NCBI RefSeq assembly: GCF_900156785.1
Contig: NZ_FTOP01000007.1
Location: forward strand, 154,917-218,916
Reading direction: 5' to 3'
Source: Belliella pelovolcani
GTDB lineage: Bacteria > Bacteroidota > Bacteroidia > Cytophagales > Cyclobacteriaceae
DNA length: 64,000 nt
Shown: positions 1 through 9,434 of the stretch, in pieces
Layout of the letters: each line of letters starts with the position of its first letter
Position numbering within the stretch: the first letter of the stretch is position 1
The notes under the pieces: model-generated
The model's database searches: none
Seen by the model: the letters and a program-made list of their open reading frames with translations, nothing else
What the model was told of the DNA's origin: nothing
Program-made: the position numbers and the translations under genes

Positions 1-389
1 ATCAGTGGTTCAAGAATGGTCAATTGATCGCAACTACAAGCAGCAACGAGACGAGAATCCAAGGAGCGGGCATCTACACAGTAGTGATTACTGATTTGGA
101 AGGTTGTACAGCTACTTCTGAGGAATTTGCATTCCCTGTCAAAGGAAATACTAATAAAGTAAGAGTTTTCCCTAATCCAGCTTCAGATTTTGTCAATGTA
201 GAACTAAAGAAAGCTGAAGGTCTTCAAAATATAGAATTGAGAAACCCTAATGGTCTTTTGATCAAATCTCAATTAACAGAAGGTGGTCTAGTTCAGATGG
301 ATTTGGCTGGATTGGCCAAAGGTATCTACTTGATCTACATTACAGATAGATTTGGGGCCACATCGGTCGAAAGACTTGTCATCCGATAA
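1..389 (+). CDS. C-terminal part of a T9SS-secreted protein (type A sorting domain), 5' end outside window
   Basis: The reading frame is open from the first codon in the window (position 3), so the gene begins upstream. The visible part starts with QWFKNGQLI and ends an Ig/SprB-like module at DLEGCTA, a pattern common in large secreted Bacteroidota proteins. From about position 150 it has a type A type IX secretion sorting domain: the VFPNPASDFVNVEL strand, then LAKGIYLIYI and a basic C-terminal end. The passenger and its function are not visible. The protein should be exported through the T9SS and either anchored at the surface or released. A terminator hairpin follows at 411-444. Confidence 0.85.
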   Translation, partial: QWFKNGQLIATTSSNETRIQGAGIYTVVITDLEGCTATSEEFAFPVKGNTNKVRVFPNPASDFVNVELKKAEGLQNIELRNPNGLLIKSQLTEGGLVQMDLAGLAKGIYLIYITDRFGATSVERLVIR

Positions 390-410
390 CAGTTTAATTT
401 TAAAGGCATT

Positions 411-444
411 AAAAGGTCAGCGTTTGATACGCTGGCCTTTTTTT
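411..444 (+). terminator. Rho-independent terminator
   Basis: GGTCAGCG (415-422) pairs with CGCTGGCC (430-437) over a 7-nt loop with one G:T pair. A run of seven T follows. It lies 22 bases after the stop codon of the T9SS-secreted protein. Confidence 0.85.
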
Positions 445-517
445 GTTCCATTAATCATCCCGTTTTCCAAGCTTTCATCATTTTTTTGTTTATTTGTAAA
501 GCACAAATCAGAAAAGC

Positions 518-1660
518 ATGTCACCCTTTGAAGATATAAGACCTTATTATGACACGGAAGTAGATGATGCCATCAGGGAGATCTTACATCACCCTATGCT
601 CAAAGCAATGATGAATTTTACTTTTCCTGATGTCAGCGATGATTATTGGAGAGACCTGATGCTTCACTGTCATTCTATCCGTGATTTTCAGATCAATTTC
701 ATCTATCCAGGTGTACAAAAAGTACTTGAAAAAAGCTCCGAAGGCTTATCAACATCAGGATTTGAGAAATTAGAGAAAAACGTTCCTTATCTTTTTATAT
801 CAAATCACAGAGATATTATCCTAGACACCTCATTGCTCAATGCCAGTCTTTACGAGCATGGATTATCCATGACTACCTCTGCCATTGGGGATAATTTAGT
901 CAAAAAACCTTTCCTCAACACCCTATCTCGGCTGACGAGAAACTTTACCATCAAGAGGGGATTACCCGCAAGAGAGCTTTTAGAAAGCTCAAAAATCACC
1001 TCGGCATTTATTAAAAACTCACTCTTAAGAGAAAATCGCTCAGTATGGATCGCACAGCGAGAAGGTAGAACCAAAGACGGAAATGATGAAACCCATAAGG
1101 GTGTTTTGAAGATGATTTCTATGGCTGCTGATGATGGGCAAGTCATTGAATATTTCCAAAAATTGAATATCGTACCTGTTTCTATCTCATATGAATATGA
1201 TCCTACTGATGTATTGAAAATGCCAGAACTGCTAGCCAAAGCAAATTCTGAAATCTATGTGAAAAGCGAGAACGAGGATTTTATAACTTTGCTCAGCGGT
1301 ATAATGGGTCAAAAGAAAAGAATCCACATACACATAGGAGAAGTCCTCAATGATGCTATAGGTGAGATTGGGAAAACTGAATCTAATAGCAACCGGCAAT
1401 TTCAAGCCATTGCAGATTTGATAGATCAAAATATCCTCGCTGGATTCAAATTATGGCCGACGAATTATATTGCTCATGACCTGATGTATGGAGTTGAAGA
1501 GTATAAAGAGCATTATACAGATGAAGAAAAGGCCCTATTCGAGCGAAGATTCCAAAAAGGAGTAGATGTGAATGACCCTATGGCTGTCAAAAGCTTTCTA
1601 GCCATGTATGCCAACCCCGTTAATAATCAAAAACGTGTCCTTGAAGAAATCAGTAAATAA
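518..1660 (+). CDS. PlsC-like 1-acylglycerol-3-phosphate acyltransferase family protein
   Basis: A 380-residue protein of the glycerolipid acyltransferase superfamily. The block I motif is NHRDIILD at residues 96-103 and a block III-like QREGRTKDG lies near 180-188. These correspond to the NHxxxxD and FPEGTRS motifs of enzymes that move an acyl chain to lysophosphatidate during phospholipid synthesis. The spacing between His97 and Asp103 is five residues, not the usual four, so either the motif is stretched or Asp99 plays the role. The protein is longer than PlsC (about 240 residues), with an extra N-terminal helical part and a C-terminal tail of about 100 residues. No clear membrane segment is seen. 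It is monocistronic and flanked by terminators. Acceptor specificity is unknown. Confidence 0.7.
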   Translation: MSPFEDIRPYYDTEVDDAIREILHHPMLKAMMNFTFPDVSDDYWRDLMLHCHSIRDFQINFIYPGVQKVLEKSSEGLSTSGFEKLEKNVPYLFISNHRDIILDTSLLNASLYEHGLSMTTSAIGDNLVKKPFLNTLSRLTRNFTIKRGLPARELLESSKITSAFIKNSLLRENRSVWIAQREGRTKDGNDETHKGVLKMISMAADDGQVIEYFQKLNIVPVSISYEYDPTDVLKMPELLAKANSEIYVKSENEDFITLLSGIMGQKKRIHIHIGEVLNDAIGEIGKTESNSNRQFQAIADLIDQNILAGFKLWPTNYIAHDLMYGVEEYKEHYTDEEKALFERRFQKGVDVNDPMAVKSFLAMYANPVNNQKRVLEEISK

Positions 1661-1697
1661 ATTAAAAGGCTACCCAAATTTGGGTAGCCTTTTAATT
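1660..1697. terminator. Bidirectional terminator, perfect 38-bp palindrome
   Basis: Two 19-base arms (1660-1678 and 1679-1697) are perfectly complementary, with AAAAGG and CCTTTT near the ends giving a T run on either strand. The palindrome separates the convergent acyltransferase and histidine kinase genes. It includes the last base of one stop codon and two bases of the other. Confidence 0.9.
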
Positions 1698-2916
1698 AGA
1701 CTGGCAATTTGACTGTAAACTTGGTACCGCCTTCACTTGAAGAATCTATACTCAACTTTCCATTGGTTTTATCTACCAAATGCTTAACAAGTGCTAGACC
1801 AAAACCAAACCCCTTCTCCCCTCCAGTGCCGTCAGTGGATTTAGAGTTTCCATCAAGAATTTCTTGAATTTTTTCCTTAGACATCCCAACACCAGAATCC
1901 TCCACGGTCATCACCAACTCGTTCCTTTCTTGCTCTTGCTCTTGAAGGTCCAAGACTACACTTACAGAGCCATTTTCTGGAGTAAACTTGATAGCATTCG
2001 ATATTAGGTTCCCGACGATCTGAAGTAATTTATTTTTAGGGAAAGGCACATGATCTCTACCATCCTTATTGATTACAGTATAGCTCACGTTTTTATGTAC
2101 TGCCTGAGCTCCATACATATCCAAAAGTTTTTCTTTTAAAGTTTCCAAGCTGAACTCAACAGAATGGTTGATCTGAGGCTTAGATTGTGTTGGTTTCGGA
2201 TAGTCTTGCGAAAGGATTTCATCGGCCAATTCTAAAACAGAATTTCCACTTTTTTGAATCAAATTGATAAAGTCCAAAACCTCTTCAAGCTGATTTTCAT
2301 TTCCTTGGTCTTGAATAATCTTTGCAAGGCCTATGATGCCTCCAATCGGCCCTCTAATATCATGTGCTACTTTTTTCTGATTCTCTTTGATCTCTAGCAT
2401 TCTATGTTTGAGATCTTTGACCGCCTTCATGATTTTCAATCTATTGACTATCTCATCAGCTATGATCTTCAGCAATTCTATTTTCTCCTGAGAAAGATCT
2501 TTTAAATCAGTATCTAATACACACAAAGCACCAAGATTGAGGCCTTCAGCTGTCGTCAATGGAACTCCAAAATAATACCTCAAATTTGGGCTATCCTTCA
2601 CATAAAACTTGTCAGAAAAGCGATCATCCTTGGAAAGGTCCTTGATCTCGAATTGATCTGACTCCATCAAGGTGTATTGACAAACTGAATCCTCTCTCGG
2701 CATTTGTCCTGCTGGAAATCCATGAGCTGAGACTGACCATTGTGTAAAGGAATCTATCAAATTAACTAAGGATATTTCAGTCCTAGCAACTTTTGCCGCT
2801 AGCTTGGTCAAATCCTTGAATTGATTGTCTAAATCTGTATAATCTAAATCATACTCTGACAACTCTAATATTCTTTCGAATTCGTTGTCTGGAATAGGCG
2901 CTTCGTGAAATTTCAT
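1696..2916 (-). CDS. GAF-domain sensor histidine kinase
   Basis: A 406-residue soluble histidine kinase. Residues about 30-160 form a GAF domain of the type with the motif GVPLTTAEGLNLGALCVLD. A helical linker leads to a HisKA dimerisation domain with the phospho-acceptor in AHDIRGPIGG (His185). The C-terminal ATPase domain shows the N box NLISNAIKF, the G1 box DSGVGM and the G2 box GFGFGLALV. There is no signal peptide, membrane segment or receiver domain, so it probably senses a cytoplasmic signal. No response regulator is adjacent, so its partner is elsewhere. It is transcribed alone, convergent with the acyltransferase. Confidence 0.88.
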   Translation of the reverse strand: MKFHEAPIPDNEFERILELSEYDLDYTDLDNQFKDLTKLAAKVARTEISLVNLIDSFTQWSVSAHGFPAGQMPREDSVCQYTLMESDQFEIKDLSKDDRFSDKFYVKDSPNLRYYFGVPLTTAEGLNLGALCVLDTDLKDLSQEKIELLKIIADEIVNRLKIMKAVKDLKHRMLEIKENQKKVAHDIRGPIGGIIGLAKIIQDQGNENQLEEVLDFINLIQKSGNSVLELADEILSQDYPKPTQSKPQINHSVEFSLETLKEKLLDMYGAQAVHKNVSYTVINKDGRDHVPFPKNKLLQIVGNLISNAIKFTPENGSVSVVLDLQEQEQERNELVMTVEDSGVGMSKEKIQEILDGNSKSTDGTGGEKGFGFGLALVKHLVDKTNGKLSIDSSSEGGTKFTVKLPV

Positions 2917-3075
2917 AATGCTATAAATTTGTACAAAGAACGAATATTAGCAGCTTATAGATTAAATAAAGTCTATTTTTTTTGGGCGAAACTGCACAAA
3001 CCTTTTTAGAGTCAATGAAGTACAAAATTACCATTTCGAAACCATAGACAAATATGGTATATTCAAAGAGAAAAT

Positions 3076-4218
3076 CTACTTGACCAAAAAACCTAAACCT
3101 AAATTCTTGATAATCCTATCTTTCACTTCTTTACTCAGTTCCAAATGACCCGTGTAGACATCTGTGATTTTTTCACAATATCGTTGCCCATTTTGCTTCA
3201 TCAAATAATTCCTGATCCGCTTTTGGTGATAAAATAGATGTGCCAAATAACCTGTGAATTTCAATTCAGGAAGAAGTCTGACATGTAATGCATCTAAGTA
3301 GGCTTTCTCTGCCTGAGCAGGATTTTGAAAGTTTTCAGCTATGGCTTTTCCCGCAAGGCTACCGGAATACAAGGCATTGGTGATACCCTCAGCAGTTAGT
3401 GGGTCTGCAAAGCCCGCCGAATCGCCCGTTAGGAACACGTTATGCTTTACAAATCCATCTGTTCGAGGTGATACGGGAACCTGAAAGCCATGAGCCTGTT
3501 CGGACTTTACTTCTTTGATTCCTAAGGTCTTTAAATACTGATAATAATGCTCCCTTAGGTTTACCTTTCGTTTTTCAAAAGTCCCCACTCCTATAGATAG
3601 GTGATTTTTCTTTGGGAAACACCAACCATAGCCTTTTGGTATAGCATCTATATCAAACCTTGCCTCTGCAGAAAGTCTTTCAAAAGCCTCTTGATCCACC
3701 TCTACTTCGTATTCTAATGCTGGTATGGTCTTTCGTGTTTCCTGCCATCCCGCGAGTTTGGCCGTAGGACCCAAGACTCCATCAGCAGCAATCACATATT
3801 TGCAAGATATGGCCCCTTGAGAGGTTTCTAATCTAATTTCAGTATCAAAATTGACAGCCTTGAGCTGATGATTTTCTAATAATTCAGCACCAAACTTTCC
3901 TGCTTCCTGAATGATCAATTGATCAAAACTATCCCGCATTACCATCGTCACTACAGGATAAGGTCGCTTGGCAAAAAGTGGCTCCTTCAAATGATCAAAA
4001 TAGATATATAGATCATTGAACTCTTTTTCGATGACATGGGAAATATCAAAAGGAAGCATGTCTCTGCCACGAAAAACCAAACCGCCACCACAGGTCTTAT
4101 ATCGAGGTAAGGTCTCCTTCTCTAAAATGGCTACTCGTAGTCCACCTTTGGCTGCTTCATAAGCAGCCATACCTCCGGCAGGCCCAGAACCTACTACTAC
4201 TACATCAAAACTTTTCAT
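3076..4218 (-). CDS. Geranylgeranyl reductase family FAD-dependent oxidoreductase
   Basis: About 380 residues from the chosen start. The N-terminal dinucleotide fold has VVVGSGPAGG followed by an ILEKE strand end. The family's KTCGGGL segment follows, and the second FAD motif is FLTGDSAGFADPLTAEGI. These are hallmarks of the geranylgeranyl reductase/FixC-like group, which reduces isoprenoid chains or hydroxylates substrates. The true substrate cannot be read from sequence. The frame can be extended to 4296, but that would put 26 residues before the Rossmann strand and run through the terminator hairpin of the neighbouring gene. The ATG at 4218 is therefore preferred. Confidence 0.8.
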   Translation of the reverse strand: MKSFDVVVVGSGPAGGMAAYEAAKGGLRVAILEKETLPRYKTCGGGLVFRGRDMLPFDISHVIEKEFNDLYIYFDHLKEPLFAKRPYPVVTMVMRDSFDQLIIQEAGKFGAELLENHQLKAVNFDTEIRLETSQGAISCKYVIAADGVLGPTAKLAGWQETRKTIPALEYEVEVDQEAFERLSAEARFDIDAIPKGYGWCFPKKNHLSIGVGTFEKRKVNLREHYYQYLKTLGIKEVKSEQAHGFQVPVSPRTDGFVKHNVFLTGDSAGFADPLTAEGITNALYSGSLAGKAIAENFQNPAQAEKAYLDALHVRLLPELKFTGYLAHLFYHQKRIRNYLMKQNGQRYCEKITDVYTGHLELSKEVKDRIIKNLGLGFLVK

Positions 4219-4263
4219 CCCGAAATATAGCCACGTTTTGATCATGGTTGGAAAAACTTTTTC

Positions 4264-4294
4264 AAAAAAAGAAGGCTGCCAAATGACAGCCTTC
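4264..4294 (-). terminator. Rho-independent terminator of the 4.3-9.4 kb sus operon
   Basis: GAAGGCTG (4271-4278) and CAGCCTTC (4287-4294) form a perfect 8-bp stem. On the minus strand it is followed by seven T (4264-4270). It lies just after the small lipoprotein gene. Confidence 0.85.
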
Positions 4295-4320
4295 AAATCA
4301 TAAATTGATCTTAATTTAGT

Positions 4321-4743
4321 TTATCCACCACTTTGAACATTCAGGTTGATATTTCTAGTAGTTGAGAAGCCACTCTGAGTTATCAGCTGAAATTGTATAG
4401 TCACTGTTGATCCGGCTGTACCAGATGGCACTTGATATTGAAATGTCTCCACATAAGAATCCTGTGTGTTCCAAGTAGTGAAATTTCTCGTCGTGATAGT
4501 GTTGGCGGTACCTCCACTGATTCTATTCATTCTAAGCTCTGTGGCATTTTCATGCTCAGAGTAGAAGTTAACTGTAAAGGTGACTGTTTGACCTTCGGAT
4601 GGGCTCGTACTAGAGGCTGTAAGCCCTGAAATAGTACCTACTGCTCCGACCACTTCATACTCAGGCTCTACATCTTCCAAGATACAAGAAGACGCGAATA
4701 CCATGACTGAAAGTATAGCTGCAAAATTGAATATCTTTTTCAT
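4321..4743 (-). CDS. Small lipoprotein of the first SusCD locus
   Basis: A 140-residue protein with a lipoprotein signal (MKKIFNFAAILSV, then ASSC with Cys20). The mature part is a single beta-rich domain of about 100 residues with many Ser and Thr, rather like an Ig/PKD-type module. No family is recognised with confidence. It lies 24 bases after susD and ahead of a terminator, so it is the last gene of a susC-susD-lipoprotein operon. That position is usual for surface glycan-binding proteins, but at this size a binding role is only an inference. Confidence 0.75.
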   Translation of the reverse strand: MKKIFNFAAILSVMVFASSCILEDVEPEYEVVGAVGTISGLTASSTSPSEGQTVTFTVNFYSEHENATELRMNRISGGTANTITTRNFTTWNTQDSYVETFQYQVPSGTAGSTVTIQFQLITQSGFSTTRNINLNVQSGG

Positions 4744-4767
4744 ATTTTTTATTTTTTCTGTTCGAAA

Positions 4768-6222
4768 TCACCTATCCCAGAACACGCGATCCTGATTGGT
4801 TACACTAGGTACATTTGAAGAATTATTGACTACTTCTCTATTAGGATAGATAAATCTTCTTGGAAAAGCTCCTTGAGTTGAGTTTGAAGGAGAAGGAACT
4901 AGGTTTGGAATACCAGAGACAGTATTATTAGCTCCAGCTGGTGCTGATCTTCTCCAATCATTCCAAGCTTCAGGTTGAAGAAACAAATCAATATGTTTTT
5001 CAACCAAGATCTTTTCTAATGTAATAGTCGCTCCAATTTCACTTCCATACAAAGCCGTGTAGGCCGTGCTGACACTGCCTGTCACTCTCTGTAGAGAAGC
5101 CGCCACTGCCGCATTGTATGCAGTCGCTGCTCTTCCTGGTTGACCAGCTCTCAGTGCTGCTTCTGCTTCAATAAACTTTAATTCCGAGTAATTCAAAATT
5201 GGAGTTGGAGCCTCTCTCCTATTGAGGTATGGGCCGGGTATCACTGAGCCTTGTGGTCTTGAACTTGATCCATTTGGAGTACCTATGTAAAGGCCTCCTG
5301 TGGTTGGTGACACAAAGAAAGGTAGTCTAGGATCATCTAATCCAGGAGCAATCCTATCTCTTAGCAAGTCTATGAAGCGTTGACTAATAGCCACATTATT
5401 CTCGCCGAAAGTGGTCTGAAAGAAAGGAAACCAAGGCCCGGCAAACTCAGAACCAAAGATCACATTAGGCTGATCGGAATTGGAGGTAAATGTACCTGCA
5501 TCGATAGCTGCTAGTGTTGCAGTTGCAGACGCCTGAGGGTCTACTTTACTTAAATGGTTATGAAATCTTGCTTTCATAGCTCTAGCCAACATAATCCATC
5601 TTGGTCTTGAATTTTGTCTCCAAAGGGTTTCATTATTTGCTCTGTAAATCAAATCATTTGTACTAGGACTAGTTGAACTTTGCGCATTGAGGTCTGCTAT
5701 TCCTTCATCCAATAGTTGTTGAACTCTTTGGTACAAACCTGCCGCATCATCAAATCTAGGTTGTCTGATATCATCAAGTTGCAAAGCTTCTGAATAAGGG
5801 ATATCATTCCATAAATCTACTGAATAACCAATTACAATAGCCTCCATGATTTTTGCAGCCCCAGCGTAATGTGTTGCTCCTAATTCCTCAGATTTTTCTT
5901 TGATGTTTTTGATATTCAATAGACAATTGGCATAAAACCTATTCCAGGTTGCATCACTCATATCAGCGATAAAGGAATAATTATTTACCTGCTGCTGATC
6001 GCCAAGCACCCCTGTAAGGTACTGCATCAATATACTCGTAAACTGCGCTGATTCACCATTCAATCCATAAGCGAAAGAAGCTGTCACAGCAGGAAATATC
6101 ACCTGAATGGAGGCATCTGTCGCCTGATTTGGGTTGGTATTGATTTCATCAAAACTCTCGCAAGAGATCAACACAAAGAGCAGAAGTATAAGGGATATAA
6201 TTTTATTTTTCATTGCTTTCAT
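4768..6222 (-). CDS. SusD/RagB-family outer-membrane lipoprotein (SusD-like_2 type)
   Basis: 484 residues. The lipoprotein signal ends in LISCESF, followed by DEINTNPNQ, the typical start of the SusD-like_2 branch. Further family features are the early ATHYAGAAKIMEA helix region, the SRPRWIMLARAMKARF helix and the C-terminal EKHIDLFLQPEAWNDWRR block, close to the end as in SusD proteins. It should form the surface lid of the neighbouring SusC channel. Its start is only 8 bases from the susC stop, so the two are co-transcribed. No carbohydrate-active enzyme is adjacent, so the ligand may be a peptide, a siderophore or a glycan. Confidence 0.9.
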   Translation of the reverse strand: MKAMKNKIISLILLLFVLISCESFDEINTNPNQATDASIQVIFPAVTASFAYGLNGESAQFTSILMQYLTGVLGDQQQVNNYSFIADMSDATWNRFYANCLLNIKNIKEKSEELGATHYAGAAKIMEAIVIGYSVDLWNDIPYSEALQLDDIRQPRFDDAAGLYQRVQQLLDEGIADLNAQSSTSPSTNDLIYRANNETLWRQNSRPRWIMLARAMKARFHNHLSKVDPQASATATLAAIDAGTFTSNSDQPNVIFGSEFAGPWFPFFQTTFGENNVAISQRFIDLLRDRIAPGLDDPRLPFFVSPTTGGLYIGTPNGSSSRPQGSVIPGPYLNRREAPTPILNYSELKFIEAEAALRAGQPGRAATAYNAAVAASLQRVTGSVSTAYTALYGSEIGATITLEKILVEKHIDLFLQPEAWNDWRRSAPAGANNTVSGIPNLVPSPSNSTQGAFPRRFIYPNREVVNNSSNVPSVTNQDRVFWDR

Positions 6223-6230
6223 GTTTTAGG

Positions 6231-9200
6231 TTAGAAGGACATATTCAAAGTGACACCATAACTTCGCATATTAGGCGTAGTAAAGGCATCTAAGCCTACG
6301 ACACTATTTGGTCCAGAAAGATTGGTTTCAGGATCAATGCCCCCATAGTTAGTAAAGAGTAGTAAATTTCGCCCATAAACTCCCAGGGTTGCTCTACTCA
6401 TCCCGAGTCTACTTGCAGCATTTGATGATAGCCTATATGAAAGTGTAATGTCTCTAAGCCTGATCCAAGAACCATCCTGAACCCACCTTTCTGTCAATTC
6501 TCTTCCAAAGGCTGTAGCCGCTCCAACACCTTGAAATGCTGCTTGATTAAGTGTTACAGGTATATTATTGACTTGCCCATCATTATCTCCACCTGGGTTT
6601 TGAATTACACCATTGAAAACCACCACCTTATTTCTATCAGTTGTATGCTCAGCTACGCCGGATCCATTACCCATCCAATAGGCCGTAACATTGACCACAT
6701 CTCCACCTTTTCTCACATCCCAAAGCATGGTAAGGTTGAAATTTTTGTAATTGAAATTATTACGCCAGCCTATCAAATAATCTGGATTAGGGTTTCCTAC
6801 TACCCTCTGAACAGGGTCAATAATAGGGAAGCCTTGAGGGTTGATTAGTACATCACCATTATCATTTCTGAGAAAAGCATTTCCATAAAACAAACCAAAT
6901 TGTTCACCTGGAACCAATCTTCTTTGAATTCTAGCGCCGAAAAGGTTATCCACTATAGGTTCATCATTTGGCAAAGAATTGACAAAATTCCTATTGCGCG
7001 TAAAATTGATGATCATATCCCAAGAGAAATCTCCTCTGTCCATTACAGTACCATTCAAGACAGCTTCGATCCCTCTATTTTGTATTTCCCCCGCATTGAT
7101 GAGCTGACTTGTAAAGCCTGTAGATGCGGGTACAGGTACAGATACAATCTGATCTCTACTGATGGCATTGTAATAAGTAACATCTAAGCCTACTCTATTT
7201 TCGAAAAGCCTGATATCTGTACCTATTTCAAAAGTATTGGTAAATTCTGCTCGAAGGTTGCTATTCCCAGCAGCGGAGCTCAATAAGACTCCACCAACTC
7301 CATCAATTGGGAACCTGACACCCCCGGCATACCTTGTTCCGGTCGTAGCAATATTATAAAATGTTTCTGTAGCAAATGCTGGAGGAATATTACCAGCACC
7401 AGCATAAGAACCTCTCAACTTCGCATAGCTAAATGTATTGCTCTCAATTTTGAATAAATCTGTCAATACCACACTCAAACCTGCACTACCATATGTAAAT
7501 GACCGATTATTGGCAGGTAATGTAGAAGCCCACTCATTTCTAACTGACAACTCAAGAAAAACAGAGTTTAGATAACCTAAACTGGCTCTACCAAAGACCG
7601 CCTGTGTCAACCTCCTGGTATCTGTTTTGGTGAAAATCGGATTCTCTTGCGTATTTGCAATATTGAATAAACCAGGAATCGCAAAATTTGTCCCATTCAT
7701 GAATAAGCTCGCAGTATTGGTGCTGAACATATTATGTCCTACCAAGAATGTAGAGGTAAAATTTTCATTTAAATCTTTGGTAGCAGAGATAATTAAATCT
7801 GAATTGAGGATCTTGTCTGTGTAAGTATCTTCATATATCCTACCTCCCAATGCACCACTAGCTGAAATAGCTGCGCCACCTGAAGATGAAGGAGCCCAGA
7901 TTTGTGTTCTCTCATCATGAGCAAAATCAAATCCTAATCTATGGGTAATGGTCAGCCACGACGCAGGAGTGATTTCTGTTTGTAGATAAGAAATAAACCT
8001 GTTGACATTATCTGTATAAGGGTTGTTATTGACTGTCCAAAAAGGGTTATCTGGACTAAATGGCTGTGAACCATCTAAAGCTCCTCTGAAGTTTCTTTGA
8101 ACACCACTTGGATAAACAAATCCAGCTGAATTATCAAATGAAGGAGGAGTTCTATAGAGCCCTTGGATGGCATCAGAGAAGTTATCACCCCTACCAAATT
8201 TTGTACTCGAGCTATTTACATAATTTACCGATCCACCTATTTTAACAATATCACTCAATTGTGAGTCAGCTGTTAATTTAAATGAAGTTCTATTAAAGGT
8301 ATTGTTGGGAATAATACCTTCTTGATACATGTTGCCTGCGGATAGGTAAAAGTTTGATTTATCAGTAGAAGATGACACTGCTACGTGCGTATCATTGGTA
8401 AATCCATTTTGAAAAAACAGCCTTTGGTTGTCGTATACCGGTACTCTTGGTCCGGCATTAGGATGATTCATGTCCACAATGGTACCCCTAGGGTCCTTGG
8501 CAAAAGGTGTGCTTTCATCATATCTTAAAGTAGAGATTGGAGCGCCATAATGATTGAAAGTAGTTCCTCCATTATAAACACCATTATCTCCTTGACTGTA
8601 TTGAAGCTGTGCAGGAAAATAATTCATGATTCTATCAGTAGAGGTATTGGTAGAGATATCTACAGAAAATCCTTTTCTTTTAGAACCTTTCTTAGTAGTT
8701 ATCAAAACTACTCCAGTAGCCCCTTGGATTCCATACAACGAGGTAGCAGCAGGCCCCTTCAATACGGAAATACTTTCAATATCATTTGGATTGATATCAA
8801 TAGCCCTATTTGCATAATCCACGCCTCCAGAAGTCCCGATAGAAGCTCTAAATGAGTTATTAATCGGCACACCATCGACCACAAATAGCGGCTGATTCTG
8901 TCCAGAAATAGACTGTATTCCTCTAATCACAATGCTGGAACCAGCACCTGCCGAACCTCCTTGTCGAGTAACTTGCACACCTGCAACTTTTGCATTAAGT
9001 GCATCTACCACATTTTGCTCTCTTGAAGCCACAATCTCTCCGGAACCAACTTCTTGCTGCGAGAAGGCCAACTTTTTCTTTTCCTGCGTCAACCCAAAAG
9101 CAGTCACAACCACTTCCGAAAGCTGCGAAATATCTGGAGCCATTTCAAGATTGATCGTACTCCTATTTCTGACAGACACATTTTGTCGGACAAATCCAAT

Positions 9201-9434
9201 ATAGGAGAACTCCAATACTGAATTTCCACTTGGAACTTGAATCGTATAGGTACCATCAATATCTGTCACTGCACCGATGGTAGTCCCTTGAACCAAAATA
9301 CTGACACCTGGAAGAGGTTCTCCATCCTCCTGTGATGTCACTTTCCCTGATACGGTAATCTGCTGGGCATACAGCGAACTCATGCCAAACAGTAGTATTA
9401 GGAAGATTACACTACTAGTACATCTTTTGATCAT
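6231..9434 (-). CDS. SusC/RagA-family TonB-dependent outer-membrane transporter
   Basis: 1067 residues with a signal peptide ending near SSLYAQQ. A carboxypeptidase-regulatory-like domain follows (about residues 25-105, GKVTSQEDGEPLPGVSILV). The TonB box and plug region contains SEVVVTAFG and the SusC signature VVDGVPINN, then a 22-strand barrel ending in an aromatic residue (LNMSF). It imports a ligand delivered by the adjacent SusD protein, powered by TonB-ExbBD. It is the first gene of a three-gene operon. No sigma/anti-sigma pair or hybrid two-component regulator is beside it, so its regulation is not visible. Confidence 0.95.
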   Translation of the reverse strand: MIKRCTSSVIFLILLFGMSSLYAQQITVSGKVTSQEDGEPLPGVSILVQGTTIGAVTDIDGTYTIQVPSGNSVLEFSYIGFVRQNVSVRNRSTINLEMAPDISQLSEVVVTAFGLTQEKKKLAFSQQEVGSGEIVASREQNVVDALNAKVAGVQVTRQGGSAGAGSSIVIRGIQSISGQNQPLFVVDGVPINNSFRASIGTSGGVDYANRAIDINPNDIESISVLKGPAATSLYGIQGATGVVLITTKKGSKRKGFSVDISTNTSTDRIMNYFPAQLQYSQGDNGVYNGGTTFNHYGAPISTLRYDESTPFAKDPRGTIVDMNHPNAGPRVPVYDNQRLFFQNGFTNDTHVAVSSSTDKSNFYLSAGNMYQEGIIPNNTFNRTSFKLTADSQLSDIVKIGGSVNYVNSSSTKFGRGDNFSDAIQGLYRTPPSFDNSAGFVYPSGVQRNFRGALDGSQPFSPDNPFWTVNNNPYTDNVNRFISYLQTEITPASWLTITHRLGFDFAHDERTQIWAPSSSGGAAISASGALGGRIYEDTYTDKILNSDLIISATKDLNENFTSTFLVGHNMFSTNTASLFMNGTNFAIPGLFNIANTQENPIFTKTDTRRLTQAVFGRASLGYLNSVFLELSVRNEWASTLPANNRSFTYGSAGLSVVLTDLFKIESNTFSYAKLRGSYAGAGNIPPAFATETFYNIATTGTRYAGGVRFPIDGVGGVLLSSAAGNSNLRAEFTNTFEIGTDIRLFENRVGLDVTYYNAISRDQIVSVPVPASTGFTSQLINAGEIQNRGIEAVLNGTVMDRGDFSWDMIINFTRNRNFVNSLPNDEPIVDNLFGARIQRRLVPGEQFGLFYGNAFLRNDNGDVLINPQGFPIIDPVQRVVGNPNPDYLIGWRNNFNYKNFNLTMLWDVRKGGDVVNVTAYWMGNGSGVAEHTTDRNKVVVFNGVIQNPGGDNDGQVNNIPVTLNQAAFQGVGAATAFGRELTERWVQDGSWIRLRDITLSYRLSSNAASRLGMSRATLGVYGRNLLLFTNYGGIDPETNLSGPNSVVGLDAFTTPNMRSYGVTLNMSF

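Noticed and set aside
4219..4296. N-terminal extension of the FAD oxidoreductase
   Set aside because: It runs through a terminator hairpin and puts non-conserved residues before the Rossmann fold. The ATG at 4218 fits the family.
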